Positions 1-9,584 of a stretch of DNA of 64,000 nt are shown in pieces. Under the pieces are notes generated by a model. It did no database searches. It had not been told where the DNA came from and was given only the letters and a program-made list of their open reading frames with translations. Source of the stretch: Haladaptatus sp. R4 (GTDB taxonomy: Archaea > Halobacteriota > Halobacteria > Halobacteriales > Haladaptataceae); NCBI RefSeq assembly GCF_001625445.1, contig NZ_LWHG01000021.1, positions 930,001 through 994,000 of the forward strand, in the 5' to 3' direction. Both the position numbers and the translations under genes were made by a program. How positions within the stretch are numbered: position 1 is the first letter of the stretch; each line of letters opens with the position of its first letter.

Positions 1-354
1 GGAATCGGCGGGAGCGATGACTCCCTTACCGCGCTCTCCCGAACCGTCGAGCGCGCGGTCGCGGCGGACGACGAACTGACGGTCGCCATCCTTGACAACC
101 CGGAAAGCGATCTGGCGAAGGACGACATCACGGAGAAGGTACAGGCGGTACTGGACGACGTCGGGTTCGACGCGACCGTTCGGGACGTCTCCGGCGACCC
201 CGGGAGCCGACTGCTCGACATCGCCGAAAGCGAAGGGTTCGAACAGATCGTTCTCGGCGGCGGCCAGCGCAGTCCGATGGGGAAGATCCGCTTGGGCCAG
301 ATCGCGGAGTTCGTCCTATTGAACTCGCACGTCTCGGTGAAACTAGTACGATGA
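1..354 (+). CDS. Universal stress protein (Usp) family, 3' part only
   Basis: The open frame runs from the first base of the window to TGA at 352-354, so the N-terminus lies outside. The visible 117 residues end with GGGQRSPMGKIRLG followed by a VLLNSHVSVKLVR tail, which is the ATP-binding glycine/serine loop and last beta-strand of UspA-fold proteins. Such proteins are small cytoplasmic dimers that bind ATP and are linked to stress survival; the specific role cannot be told here. The stop overlaps the ATG of the next gene (ATGA), so the two are probably translationally coupled. Confidence 0.85.
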   Translation, partial: GIGGSDDSLTALSRTVERAVAADDELTVAILDNPESDLAKDDITEKVQAVLDDVGFDATVRDVSGDPGSRLLDIAESEGFEQIVLGGGQRSPMGKIRLGQIAEFVLLNSHVSVKLVR

Positions 355-878
355 GTCCCGACCGCCGGTTCCCGGACGAGCCCGCCGGGCCGTTCCCGGA
401 ACCACCGCAGACGTTCACCGACCGCGAAGGGCGAGACATCGAGGTCCGTCCCTTCGAGGAGGGGGATGCGGAAGCACTCGTCTCGATGTACGTCGATTTC
501 GACCCGGCCGACCGGGCACAGGGGATTCCCCCGGCCACGGAACCACGGGTGCGCAACTGGGTGGAGACGTTAACCGACGGCGACGGGTTGAACGTCATCG
601 CGTGGGACGGTGACGAGGTCGCGGGTCATGCGACCCTCGTTCCCGACGGGAACTCCTCCTACGAACTCGCCATCTTCGTGCATCAGGGGTACCAACGCGC
701 CGGAATCGGATCGCACCTCATCCGTACCCTCCTCGGCTACGGGCGACAGGAAGGCATCGACAAGGTGTGGCTCACGGTCGAACGATGGAACCGCGCCGCC
801 GTCAACCTCTATCGCAACGTCGGGTTCGAAACCGCCGACGCCGAGAGTTTCGAGCTAGAGATGGTTTTGCGGTTGTGA
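351..878 (+). CDS. GNAT family N-acetyltransferase
   Basis: This 175-residue protein carries the GNAT acetyl-CoA binding motif in VHQGYQRAGIGSHLI (about residues 104-118), followed by the typical LTVERWNRAAVNLYRNVGFE block, where the Asn and Tyr near the C-terminus contribute to the fold and to acid catalysis in many members. It should transfer an acetyl group from acetyl-CoA to an amine in the cytoplasm. The substrate is not indicated. It begins inside the stop codon of the preceding universal stress gene (4-nt overlap), suggesting a stress-linked operon. A T6 tract lies just after the stop. Confidence 0.85.
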   Translation: MSPDRRFPDEPAGPFPEPPQTFTDREGRDIEVRPFEEGDAEALVSMYVDFDPADRAQGIPPATEPRVRNWVETLTDGDGLNVIAWDGDEVAGHATLVPDGNSSYELAIFVHQGYQRAGIGSHLIRTLLGYGRQEGIDKVWLTVERWNRAAVNLYRNVGFETADAESFELEMVLRL

Positions 879-880
879 GA

Positions 881-886
881 TTTTTT
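881..886 (+). terminator. Oligo-T archaeal terminator after the GNAT gene
   Basis: A run of six T begins three bases after the stop at 878. Archaeal RNA polymerase terminates on such U-tracts without needing a hairpin, and the next gene starts only at 970. Confidence 0.45.
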
Positions 887-969
887 CACGGCCATCCTTT
901 CGTTACCGTGTCGTATGCTATATTCAACCGAACGATTTTTGCTCGCGCGACCACCATAGCCGCGTAATC

Positions 970-3488
970 GTGAGCGATCTACTGTCCATCTCGAATCTCA
1001 AAACGCAGTTCCACACCGAGCGGGGAACTGTCGAAGCGGTGGACGACTTCGAACTGAATATCCGCGAGGCGAAACGATCGGACTCGTCGGCGAATCAGGG
1101 TCCGGAAAGAGTGTTACCGCGCTCTCGGCGATGCAACTCATCGACGACCCGGGTGAAGTCGTCTCGGGTGATATCGAATTCCAACACGCCGAAGTCGCCG
1201 AAACGTTCGCCGAGAAATATCCGAGCGGCGTCGGGGAGTTCGTGTTCCCCGACGAGGGCTACATCGACATCATGGCCGCGCCCGAATCCGTCATGCGGGA
1301 CATCCGCGGCAGCGAGATGGGGATGATCTTCCAGGACCCCATGACCTCGCTCAACCCGGCACTGACCGTCGGCGAGCAGGTGGCCGAAAGCCTTCGACTC
1401 CACCAGTACGGCGGCCAGCGAAAGGATAGCTGGTGGAACGCGGTGCGGGAAATCGCCCCGAAACTCGGCAACGACGAAATCGACGGCGAACTCCTCGAAG
1501 ACACCATCGACATCCTCGAAGAGGTGGGGATTCCGGAACCGGAATCCCGCGTGGAGGAGTACCCACACGAGTTCTCGGGCGGGATGCGCCAGCGCGTCCT
1601 CATCGCCATCGCGCTCGCGTGCAAGCCGAAACTGCTCATCGCGGACGAGCCGACGACCGCACTGGACGTGACGATTCAGGCCCAGATTCTCGACCTCATC
1701 AACGACCTGCAGGACGAGTTGGGCATGTCCGTCTTCATGATCACCCACGACCTCGGCGTCGTCGCCGAGACCTGTGACCGCGTCGCGGTGATGTACGCGG
1801 GCGACCTCGTGGAAGTCGGTCCCGTGGACGAGATTTTCCACAACCCGAGCCACCCGTACACCTACGCGCTCCTCGAATCCGTCCCGCGCGAGGACAAGGA
1901 ACGGCTGACTCCCATCGAGGGGAACGTTCCCGACCTCATCGACATGCCGCAGGGGTGTCACTTCGCCGACCGCTGTCCGTGGGCGCAACCCGAATGTACG
2001 CAGGGTGAAATTCCGAACCTCCAACACGGTCCGGAGGACCTGGACCACCGCGCCAAGTGCGTCCTCGAATCGTTCGACAAAACGGAGTACATCCAGGAAC
2101 AGGAGAGTCTCACGACCAGTGACCACGAAATCGGCGACACGCTGGTCGAAGTCGATCAACTGAAGAAGCACTACTCGCGCGCGGACGACTTCCTCGACAA
2201 GTGGCTCTCGGACGGCGACGACAGCGTGAAAGCGGTCGATGGCATCTCGTTCGACATCTACGAGGGCGAGACCGTGGGGTTGGTTGGCGAGTCCGGCTGT
2301 GGCAAATCGACCGCCGGGCGGTCGCTGCTCCGGCTCGAAGACCTGACCGACGGGCGAGTCGTCTTCGCCGGAACGGACCTCGGCGGCTTGGACGGCGACG
2401 AGATGCGCGATCGGCGCAAGGACGTCCAGATGATCTTCCAGGACCCGCTGTCCAGTCTGGACCCCCGGATGTCCATCGGGAGTATCATCGCGGAACCGCT
2501 CAAGATCCACGGATTGGCGAAGGAGAACCGACGGGAACGCGTGGAGGAACTGATGGAGAACGTCGGCCTCGACCCCAGTCAGCGCGACCGGTACCCGCAC
2601 GAGATTTCCGGCGGCCAGCGCCAGCGTGTCGGCATCGCCCGCGCGCTCGCGGTGGACCCGGACTTCATCGTCGCCGACGAACCGGTCTCGGCGCTGGACG
2701 TCTCCGTGCAGGCCCAGATCATCAACCTGCTCGAAGACCTGCAGGACGAGTTCGGCCTGACGTTCCTGTTCATCGCGCACGACCTCTCCGTGGTTCGGCA
2801 CATCTCCGACCGTATCGCCGTGATGTACCTCGGCGAAATCGTGGAGATAGCGGACACGGACGAACTGTTTGCCGATCCGAAACACCCCTACACGCAGGCG
2901 TTACTCTCGGCGATTCCGGAACCCGACCCGAGAGCGGACACCGACGACCGCGTCATCCTCAAGGGCGACGTTCCGTCGCCCATCGACCCGCCGAGCGGCT
3001 GTCACTTCCGGACGCGCTGTCCGCAGATTATCCCACCGGAGGGAATGGACATCGACCAGCAGGCGTACCGCGAAGTGATGAACTACCGCGAGCGAGTCGA
3101 AAACCGCGCCATCAACCTCGATTCGATTCACGAGCAGGCGGCGGAGGGAGGGGCCCCGACACAAGCCGCGACCGACGGCGGTGAAAAGCGGGCGGACGCC
3201 CAGTCCACGGCGGACGTGGAATCTCCCGCTTCGACGGACGAACCGATGGGCCGACAGCCTGTGGACGATTCGTTCCACGCCGTTCTCTGGGACAGGTTGT
3301 TCGAGACGGAACCGACGGGCGAACCGCGTGAGGTCGTTGCCGAATCGTTCGACCATCTCGCCGATGGCGATTGGGAATCGGCGGAGTCACTCCTGCGCGA
3401 ACAGTTTGCGAGCATCTGCGAGCAGCAGAATCCGGTGCTTCAGGACACGACCCACCCGTCGGCCTGTCACCTCTACGACCAACCGTAG
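970..3488 (+). CDS. Fused dual ATP-binding subunit of a dipeptide/oligopeptide ABC importer (DppD-DppF type), apparent frameshift
   Basis: The gene starts at GTG 970 ([18 protein letters not shown]) and changes frame near 1068, where GAGGCGAAACG should read GAGGGCGAAACG; with one G restored the protein is about 839 residues and continuous. It carries two complete ABC ATPase domains: first Walker [11 protein letters not shown] (about residue 40) with signature FSGGMRQRV, second Walker [10 protein letters not shown] (about residue 440) with signature ISGGQRQRV. Each half ends with the Cys-rich C-terminal segment of oligopeptide ATPases ([15 protein letters not shown] and GCHFRTRCP). It powers peptide uptake with the binding protein and permeases at 3782-7483. 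The first Walker A lies just after the frame change, so the sequence as written would lose it. A roughly 150-residue C-terminal extension (from about 3040) shows no family I recognise. Confidence 0.88.
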
Positions 3489-3750
3489 TAGTCGATTCGA
3501 CATTTCTGTTCATCGAGTTCCTTTATTCACCATCTCGAAACACGCGTGTGCAATACCACGCGTCGAAGGAGCATAGACGACGATGCCGCCAGATTCGTCG
3601 CCGAACCATCCCGGAACGTCGTTTTTCCTAATGAAAAACGGTGTTCTATTTAAGAATCCAAACTTTATGTGCGGAAATGTGGCTAATTGTTGGCGCTGTT
3701 CGACTGTTTCTTTCATTTCTTTCCCGTTCTGAATACTATTGGTCCGGTAT

Positions 3751-3760
3751 GTTTATATAC
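3751..3760 (+). promoter_or_regulatory. TATA box of the peptide-binding protein gene
   Basis: GTTTATATAC is centred about 27 bases upstream of the ATG at 3782, the spacing expected if the transcript starts at the start codon. It gives the binding protein its own promoter, separate from the upstream ATPase gene. Confidence 0.65.
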
Positions 3761-3781
3761 AACATGTGACCACACTGGCGT

Positions 3782-5494
3782 ATGGCGTCACGCGACAGAT
3801 TGACTGACAGACGTAATTTCCTCAAAGCTGCTGGTGGTGCCGCGGCAGCAGCGACGCTCGCTGGTTGTATCGGCGGTAACACGGGCGACGACGACAGTTC
3901 GACGAGCGATGGTAACGGTGGCGGAGACAACACCGATAACGGAAACGGCGGCGACAAGAGCGGCACGCTGACCTACACCCGCGGTAGCGGTTCGGGGTCG
4001 CTCGACTTCCAGAACACGACGAGCGGTGAAGCCGCGAAGGTGACGAACCAGATTTACGACACGCTCATCGCGTTCAAACCCGGAAAGACCTCCCTCACCG
4101 AAGGGCTCGCGACGAACTGGAAGGTCGACGGCAAGACGGTCACGCTCGACCTCCGGAAGAACGTCAAGTTCCACAACGGAGAGACGTTCACCGCGGACGA
4201 CTTCGTCGCCTCCTACCGACGGTTCGTGGATACGGATTACAAGTACTACCCCGGCAAGAAGTACGCCTCCTCGTACGGTCCGTACACGCTCGGCGTCATC
4301 GAGGACGTGAAAGCGAAGAGCGACAACGAGTTGGAGATCACCTTGGAGAAGAAGTACGCGCCGATCCTGCCGAACCTCGCCATGTTCGTCTCGGCGGTTC
4401 ACTCCAAGAAAGCGATCGAGGAGAAGGGCAAGGACCTCAAATCGGACCCTGTCGGCACCGGGCCGTTCAAATTCAAAAACTGGGACACGAACAACAACCG
4501 AATCCGCCTCGAAAAGAACGACGATTACTGGGGCGATGGTCCCTACGTGGACGAAGTCGTCTTCACGGTCGTCGGGAGCAACACCTCGCGCGCCCAGACG
4601 CTCGACACTGGCAACGCCGACATCATCGACGGACTCGGCGCACAGTCGTCCAAGCAGGTCAAGCAGTCCGGCAACGCGGAACTCGTCTCGGCCGCCGGTA
4701 TCAACGTCGGCTACATGGCGTTCAACATGGCGAAGGTGAAGCCGTTCCGGAAGAAGAAGGTCCGGCAGGCCATCAGCTACGCCATCAACACGAAGGCCAT
4801 CGTCAACACCATCTTCGATGGTATCGCAAAGGAGGCGAACCAGCCGATTCCGGAAAGCGTCATGGGCTACAACGACAGCATCAGCCCGTACGAGCACAAC
4901 CCGGAGAAGGCGAAGAAGTTGCTGAAGGAAGCGGGCTACGGCGACGGTTTCTCGTTCGAGTTGGCGACGTTCAAGAACCCGCGGACGTACAACCCGAGTC
5001 CGATTCAGGCCGCCCAGACGGTCAAATCGAACCTCCACCAAGTCGGTATCGAGGTGACCATCCACCAGCAGGCGTTCGATCCGTTCCTCGATTACACCAG
5101 TAGCGGAAAGCACGACGCGTGTTTCCTCGGCTGGATGACGGACAACGCCGACCCGGACAACTTCTACTACGCGCTGCTCCACCCCGGCGTCTCCATCGAC
5201 AAGGTTCCGAAGGGACAGGACTGGGTCAGCTTCGACGCGGAGAACTTCAACACGCTCAACGTGGCCGGATGGGCGAACACGGACTTCATGAAGCTCGTCG
5301 AGGACGCGCAAGTGACCTACGACAACGCGACGCGGAAGAAGAAGTACAAGAAGGCGGGCAAACTCGCACACGACGAAGCGCCGTGGGTGTTCATGGACCA
5401 CGCGAAGGACCTCCGTGGCGTTCACAACAGGGTCAGCGGGTTCGAACTCGCACCCATCAGCGGTCCGTTCCTCCGTCTCGTGAAACTCAACTGA
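3782..5494 (+). CDS. Dipeptide/oligopeptide ABC transporter substrate-binding lipoprotein (SBP_bac_5)
   Basis: This 570-residue protein opens with a Tat signal, RRNFLK (Arg10-Arg11), then an alanine-rich core and the lipobox LAGC (Cys29), so it is exported folded and lipid-anchored outside the membrane. A Gly/Asp/Asn-rich linker (about residues 31-58) follows. The rest matches family 5 solute-binding proteins, including the GLATNWKVDGKTVTLDLRKNVKFH and DPVGTGPFKF motifs. It captures peptides, or possibly other family 5 ligands such as nickel or sugars, and hands them to the DppB/DppC-type permeases directly downstream. The ATG fits the TATA box about 27 bases upstream. Confidence 0.93.
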   Translation: MASRDRLTDRRNFLKAAGGAAAAATLAGCIGGNTGDDDSSTSDGNGGGDNTDNGNGGDKSGTLTYTRGSGSGSLDFQNTTSGEAAKVTNQIYDTLIAFKPGKTSLTEGLATNWKVDGKTVTLDLRKNVKFHNGETFTADDFVASYRRFVDTDYKYYPGKKYASSYGPYTLGVIEDVKAKSDNELEITLEKKYAPILPNLAMFVSAVHSKKAIEEKGKDLKSDPVGTGPFKFKNWDTNNNRIRLEKNDDYWGDGPYVDEVVFTVVGSNTSRAQTLDTGNADIIDGLGAQSSKQVKQSGNAELVSAAGINVGYMAFNMAKVKPFRKKKVRQAISYAINTKAIVNTIFDGIAKEANQPIPESVMGYNDSISPYEHNPEKAKKLLKEAGYGDGFSFELATFKNPRTYNPSPIQAAQTVKSNLHQVGIEVTIHQQAFDPFLDYTSSGKHDACFLGWMTDNADPDNFYYALLHPGVSIDKVPKGQDWVSFDAENFNTLNVAGWANTDFMKLVEDAQVTYDNATRKKKYKKAGKLAHDEAPWVFMDHAKDLRGVHNRVSGFELAPISGPFLRLVKLN

Positions 5495-5513
5495 CTGATT
5501 GTAGTAACGAGCA

Positions 5514-5519
5514 TTTTTT
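5514..5519 (+). terminator. T6 tract between binding protein and permease
   Basis: Six T lie 20 bases after the binding-protein stop and before the permease start at 5547. They could end part of the transcripts so that the binding protein is made in excess over the permeases, as is usual for ABC importers. This role is inferred. Confidence 0.35.
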
Positions 5520-5546
5520 GACCCCGCAAAATTGACCTTGGTGTAG

Positions 5547-6560
5547 ATGATATCCAAGCGGTTTGTTGTCAAGCGACTGTTGCTACTCGTTCCCGTGCTA
5601 CTCGGGGTGGCGACGTTCGTCTTCGCCATTCTGCAACTGTCACCGGGTGATCCCGCGAAGGTGGTTGCCGGTCAACGGGCGTCGAAGGCGTTCGTCGAGC
5701 AAGTTCGCCACCAGATGGGACTGGACCAACCGATTTGGGTCCAGTACCTCGATTTCCTGTGGAAGGCGCTTCACCTCAATCTCGGAAAGTCCTACCAGAT
5801 TCAAAAGGGTGTTCCGGTCACGAACATCCTCCTGCACAAGCTTCCCGTTACCGTCGAGCTAGCGATTTACGGGCAGATATTCGGCATCCTGTTCGGAATC
5901 CCGCTCGGCGTGATTTCGGCCATCAAGCAGGACTCCGCGACCGACCACCTCACCCGCCTCGGTGCGCTGACCGGCATCAGCGTCCCGATTTACTGGAGCG
6001 GACCGCTCATCATTCTGTTGTTCGCCCAGATTCTCCATCTGTTCCCGCCGAGCCAGCGCATCGCATCACAGTTCAGCATTCCGCTTGTCACCGGCCTCAT
6101 CACCGTCGATACGTTGTTGAGCGGTAACCTCGCGGCGTTCCAATCGGCCGTGATGCACCTGTTCTTGCCCGCGCTCGTCATCGGTATCTACTCGATGGCG
6201 CTCATCTCGCGCATGATGCGGTCGTCCATGCTGGAGGTCGTCCGGCAGGACTACATCCGAACCGCCCGCGCGAAGGGGCAGGGAACCAAGATCACGATGC
6301 TGAAACACGGCTTCCGAAACGCGTTGATTCCGGTCATCACCGTCATCGGTATCCAGTTCGGTACCCTGCTCGGCGGCGCAGTGCTGACCGAAACCGTCTT
6401 CGGGATTACGGGTATCGGAACGCTGCTCGTGAACGCGATCGAAGTCGGTGACTTCCCGGTTGTACAGGGAACCGTGCTGACCTTCGCGCTCCTGTTCACC
6501 CTCGTCAACCTGTTCGTCGACATCACCTACTCCTATCTCGACCCGAGGATCCAACAATGA
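5547..6560 (+). CDS. dppB: ABC transporter permease, DppB type
   Basis: This 337-residue integral membrane protein has the N-terminal RFVVKRLLLLVPVLLGVATFVF helix and the LSPGDPAKVVAGQRAS segment typical of DppB/OppB. The cytoplasmic EAA loop, which contacts the ATPase, is visible as DYIRTARAKGQGTKITMLKHGFRNALIPV (about residues 233-261). Together with the DppC-type partner it forms the translocation channel for peptides delivered by the lipoprotein at 3782. Its last four bases overlap the next gene (ATGA), showing tight coupling of the two permease subunits. Confidence 0.93.
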   Translation: MISKRFVVKRLLLLVPVLLGVATFVFAILQLSPGDPAKVVAGQRASKAFVEQVRHQMGLDQPIWVQYLDFLWKALHLNLGKSYQIQKGVPVTNILLHKLPVTVELAIYGQIFGILFGIPLGVISAIKQDSATDHLTRLGALTGISVPIYWSGPLIILLFAQILHLFPPSQRIASQFSIPLVTGLITVDTLLSGNLAAFQSAVMHLFLPALVIGIYSMALISRMMRSSMLEVVRQDYIRTARAKGQGTKITMLKHGFRNALIPVITVIGIQFGTLLGGAVLTETVFGITGIGTLLVNAIEVGDFPVVQGTVLTFALLFTLVNLFVDITYSYLDPRIQQ

Positions 6561-7483
6561 GCACACAAACAGAAAACAGCGAAACGGTTTCCCGTGGCTT
6601 TTTCGAACGCCTACGGGCGTCGCCGTTCCTCTCCGAACTCCTGTCGAATCGCCTCGCCGTCACCGGACTCGCCATCATCGTCTTCATGCTCGTAGTGGCG
6701 ATTTACGCGAGATTTACCATCGATCTCGATACCATCAAACAGACACAGATCGGGGTGATACCGAGCATGCACCCACCGAGCGCGAAGTATCCCTTCGGAA
6801 CGACCCAACTGGGACGGGACATCTTCCCGCGCGTCCTCTACGGGGCGTGGTACGCCATGCTGTTCGGAACGGTAACGGTCGTCGCCTCCACGACGCTCGG
6901 TGTCGGTCTCGGCATCGTCGCGGCCTACTACAGCGACCTCACCGACAACATCATCATGCGGACGATGGACGTGCTGTTGGCGTTCCCATCGCTCCTGCTG
7001 TCGCTCGCGTTGGTCGCGATTTTCCCCAATGAATGGGGCTTGTGGCGCGCAGTCGCCGCACTGACCCTCGTCTACACGCCGCGATTCGCCCGCGTCGTCC
7101 GCGGAGCGGCCCTGAAAGTGCTCGAAGACGAGTACATCGATGCGACGGTGGCGTTGGGGGCACAGAACGCCCGCGTGCTGGTCCGCCACGTTCTGCCGAA
7201 CTGCCTCGCGCCGATCACGGTGCAGAGCACGCTCAACTTCGGCCTCGCAATCCTCGACCTCGCGGCGCTATCGTTCCTCGGATTCGGTGGCGCTCCGGGT
7301 ACCCCGTCGTGGGGACTGATGCTCTCGAACGGCGTCAAGCACGGCCTGTTCAGCATTCCGAGTGCGTGGTGGTGGTCGTTCTTCCCCGGCCTCTTCCTCG
7401 CGGTCACGGTGCTGGGCTTCAACCTCCTCGGTGACGGGATGCGCGACGCGCTCGACCCCCGGATGCGCGAAGCGGTCGACTGA
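6557..7483 (+). CDS. dppC: ABC transporter permease, DppC type
   Basis: This 308-residue membrane protein has a cytoplasmic N-terminus, a first helix (NRLAVTGLAIIVFMLVVAIYA), the HPPSAKYPFGTTQLGRDIFPRVLYGA block characteristic of DppC/OppC, and the EAA loop DEYIDATVALGAQNARVLVRHVLPNCLAPI. It pairs with the DppB-type subunit in the inner leaflet-spanning channel of the importer. The stop overlaps the start of the next gene as TGATG, so the following small membrane protein is co-translated with the transporter. Confidence 0.93.
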   Translation: MSTQTENSETVSRGFFERLRASPFLSELLSNRLAVTGLAIIVFMLVVAIYARFTIDLDTIKQTQIGVIPSMHPPSAKYPFGTTQLGRDIFPRVLYGAWYAMLFGTVTVVASTTLGVGLGIVAAYYSDLTDNIIMRTMDVLLAFPSLLLSLALVAIFPNEWGLWRAVAALTLVYTPRFARVVRGAALKVLEDEYIDATVALGAQNARVLVRHVLPNCLAPITVQSTLNFGLAILDLAALSFLGFGGAPGTPSWGLMLSNGVKHGLFSIPSAWWWSFFPGLFLAVTVLGFNLLGDGMRDALDPRMREAVD

Positions 7484-7839
7484 TGGATTTCGCCGGTTAT
7501 CTGCGCCCGCGACTCCGTCTCATCGTTCGATTCGGACTTTTTGGCATTGTCCTCAGCAGTGCTGCCATGCTCCTCGTCGTCGCTAATGGAGAGACGGTCT
7601 CGTTCGCCAGTCGGAAGACGTTCGCGGTCACTACACTCGCGTTCGGGTTCGCCATCCTCGGCTGGTCGGGTTCGGTGTTCGCTGGGTCCGCAATCGAAAA
7701 TGTGCAGGAACACCTCGATACGAATTCGAACTGGACGGAGGCGGGGTCCCGCCGAGCCATGACGGCCATCGGAAGTTTCGGCGCTGGCGGCATGCTCGGC
7801 GTCGTCGTTATGACGACCGTCTTGCGTGCGGCACACTGA
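7483..7839 (+). CDS. Small haloarchaeal membrane protein in the peptide-transporter operon
   Basis: This 118-residue protein has four predicted hydrophobic helices (about residues 12-34, 44-67 and a C-terminal GSFGAGGMLGVVVMTTVL segment) and no recognisable catalytic motif. It starts inside the stop codon of the DppC-type gene (TGATG), so it belongs to the same operon. Comparable uncharacterised membrane proteins are common in haloarchaea, but I cannot name a function; an accessory role in the transporter is only suggested by the coupling. Confidence 0.75.
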   Translation: MDFAGYLRPRLRLIVRFGLFGIVLSSAAMLLVVANGETVSFASRKTFAVTTLAFGFAILGWSGSVFAGSAIENVQEHLDTNSNWTEAGSRRAMTAIGSFGAGGMLGVVVMTTVLRAAH

Positions 7840-7868
7840 GCCGCAACATTTTTTATTATATCATTGTT

Positions 7869-8096
7869 ATGGAGTATATGGTCGTCTTCGAAACACTGTT
7901 TGTGGGCGTCTTATTCGCCCTATTCGGCGTCGTCGTCACGACAAAGCCGCAGGAAGTGTTTGGGATCAGACAATCAGTTGCGGTCGCATCGACCGGCGAA
8001 CTCGGCGAGTTCGGTGTCGCGCGGTATCAGACCTACGGGTTGCTCTGTGTCCTCGCCGGATTGCTTCTCGCATTGGTTCCCTTCTTCCTTCCTTAA
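7869..8096 (+). CDS. Small two-helix membrane protein
   Basis: This 75-residue protein has one N-terminal helix (VFETLFVGVLFALFGVVVTT) and one C-terminal helix (YGLLCVLAGLLLALVPFFL), with a conserved-looking middle KPQEVFGIRQ and GVARYQTYG. The family is unknown to me by function. A strong TATA-like stretch TTTTATTATA (7851-7860) lies so close that the start may be the second ATG at 7878 (MVVFETLF) instead of 7869. The stop overlaps by 4 nt the stop of the convergent hydrolase gene. Confidence 0.7.
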   Translation: MEYMVVFETLFVGVLFALFGVVVTTKPQEVFGIRQSVAVASTGELGEFGVARYQTYGLLCVLAGLLLALVPFFLP

Positions 8097-8731
8097 GGCT
8101 CGACGAGTTTCGACGCGAACCACTCACCGGCGACGGTGGCAACTGCCTCCAGCGTTCCCGGTTCCTCGAACAGGTGCCCCGCCCCATCGACGACCTCCAA
8201 TCGCTTTTCACAGCCCAACTCGTCGTACGCTTCCCGATTCAGTTCGAGGACGTCGGTGTCCCGTCCGCCGACGACGAACAGCGACGGGGCGGTCACATCG
8301 GCGAGAGCGTTCATCGCGAGGTCCACGCGCCCGCCGCGCGAGACCGTCGCTCCGATGTCCGGACGGCGTGCGGCGGCACGCAGTGCAGCGGCCGCACCCG
8401 TACTCGATCCGAAGTACCCGACACGACGCTCCGCGATTCCCCGCTCGTCTTCGAGCCACTTCGTCGCCGCGACGAGGCGGTCGGTCAGTAATCCAATGTC
8501 GAACCGATTCGCGTACGTCTCGTCCTCCGCTTCGGTGAGCAAGTCGAACAGGAGCGTCCCGAGGCCGAACTCGTGGAGTCGATCCGCGACGAAGTTGTTT
8601 CGTGGGCTGTGCCGACTACTCCCGCTCCCGTGTGCGAACACCACGACTCCCGTCGAACCCTCCGGAACGTCGAGAAACCCGTCGAGGCGAACGGAATCGA
8701 TGGGTATCTCGACCGTGTTCTCCCCCGGCAT
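8093..8731 (-). CDS. Alpha/beta hydrolase, dienelactone hydrolase-like
   Basis: Starting at ATG 8731 (MPGENTVEIPIDSVRLDGFL), the 212-residue protein has an alpha/beta hydrolase core: the oxyanion strand VVVFAHGSGSS, the nucleophile elbow GYFGSSTGAAAAL (Ser within GSSTG), the acid in VVGGRDTDVL (Asp) and the catalytic His in VDGAGHLFEEPG. It should cleave an ester or lactone-type bond in the cytoplasm; the substrate is unknown. A longer frame upstream lacks any conserved sequence, so the ATG directly before the conserved region is preferred. Confidence 0.85.
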   Translation of the reverse strand: MPGENTVEIPIDSVRLDGFLDVPEGSTGVVVFAHGSGSSRHSPRNNFVADRLHEFGLGTLLFDLLTEAEDETYANRFDIGLLTDRLVAATKWLEDERGIAERRVGYFGSSTGAAAALRAAARRPDIGATVSRGGRVDLAMNALADVTAPSLFVVGGRDTDVLELNREAYDELGCEKRLEVVDGAGHLFEEPGTLEAVATVAGEWFASKLVEP

Positions 8732-8823
8732 ATCGCGCTGACTATCGTCGCGAGAGTGCCTAACCTTGGTGGCTCCACGGTCCAACGCTCGCCGATCACC
8801 GATCACCAATTACCAGTTTTCGA

Positions 8824-9540
8824 TCACCGATTACCGGCAAGCCGTTGCTCCGCGTCGTCCCGCTCCGCGGGCGTGTTGACGTTTACCGTCCATCCGTCGG
8901 TTTGCCCCACCAGCATCGTATTCTCGGCGACGAACCGCTCGATGGACTCCGCGAGTTCGTATTCGCCGCGCACCGACAACTCGGTCTCGGCACACGCCTC
9001 GAAGATCGAGGGACTGTAAACCGCGAATCCCACCGCGATGAGGCTCGGTTCGGGCGGGTCGTCGGGTTCCTTTTCGATTCCGAGTAACTCACCGCCGTCC
9101 GTCACGTCACAAATAGCCTTCACGCGCGCCGCCTCAGTCGGGACTTCTTCGACCTGTTGTACTGCATCCACTCCCACTTCGCGCTGTCGTGTGACCAGCG
9201 GTTCGAGGTCCGCGCGGATCACACAGTCGCCGTCGAAACACATGAAATCCCCTTCGACGTACGGTTCGGCCTGCAACAGCGCGTGTGCCATCCCCAACTG
9301 CTCGTCCTGTCGGACGTACGTTATCGGGACGCCGGAGAACGACGCCCCGTATCGTTTCCGAATCCGTTTCCCTTCGTATCCGACGACGACGACCAACTCC
9401 TCCGCGTCGAGTTCGAGGGCGTTCTCGAAACAGCGAGTCAGGATCGGTTTTCCGGCTACCTCGACCAGCGCTTTCGGTTTCTCGTCGGTGAGTGGCCGAA
9501 GACGGGTTCCTTTTCCGGCGGCGAGGACGACTGCTTGCAT
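8824..9540 (-). CDS. Sugar-phosphate nucleotidyltransferase
   Basis: The protein starts at ATG 9540 with MQAVVLAAGKGTRLRPLT, the GxGTRLxPLT nucleotide-binding signature of NDP-sugar pyrophosphorylases, followed by KPKALVEVAGKPIL. At about 238 residues it holds only the Rossmann-like catalytic domain; the left-handed beta-helix acyltransferase domain of full GlmU-type enzymes is absent. It should join a sugar 1-phosphate with an NTP to make an NDP-sugar for glycan synthesis, for example S-layer glycosylation. The Asp metal ligands are seen in CFDGDCVI. It follows pyrC on the same strand with 44 bases between them. Confidence 0.88.
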   Translation of the reverse strand: MQAVVLAAGKGTRLRPLTDEKPKALVEVAGKPILTRCFENALELDAEELVVVVGYEGKRIRKRYGASFSGVPITYVRQDEQLGMAHALLQAEPYVEGDFMCFDGDCVIRADLEPLVTRQREVGVDAVQQVEEVPTEAARVKAICDVTDGGELLGIEKEPDDPPEPSLIAVGFAVYSPSIFEACAETELSVRGEYELAESIERFVAENTMLVGQTDGWTVNVNTPAERDDAEQRLAGNR

Positions 9541-9584
9541 AGGGTTGCTACACGCTACACCCCCACGACGGATAATTTCGGGGT

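Noticed and set aside
1095-2885. Long minus-strand frame of 596 codons opposite the ABC ATPase gene
   Set aside because: It is a typical antisense shadow of GC-rich haloarchaeal coding sequence; it has no recognisable domain, while the plus strand encodes two intact ABC ATPase domains.
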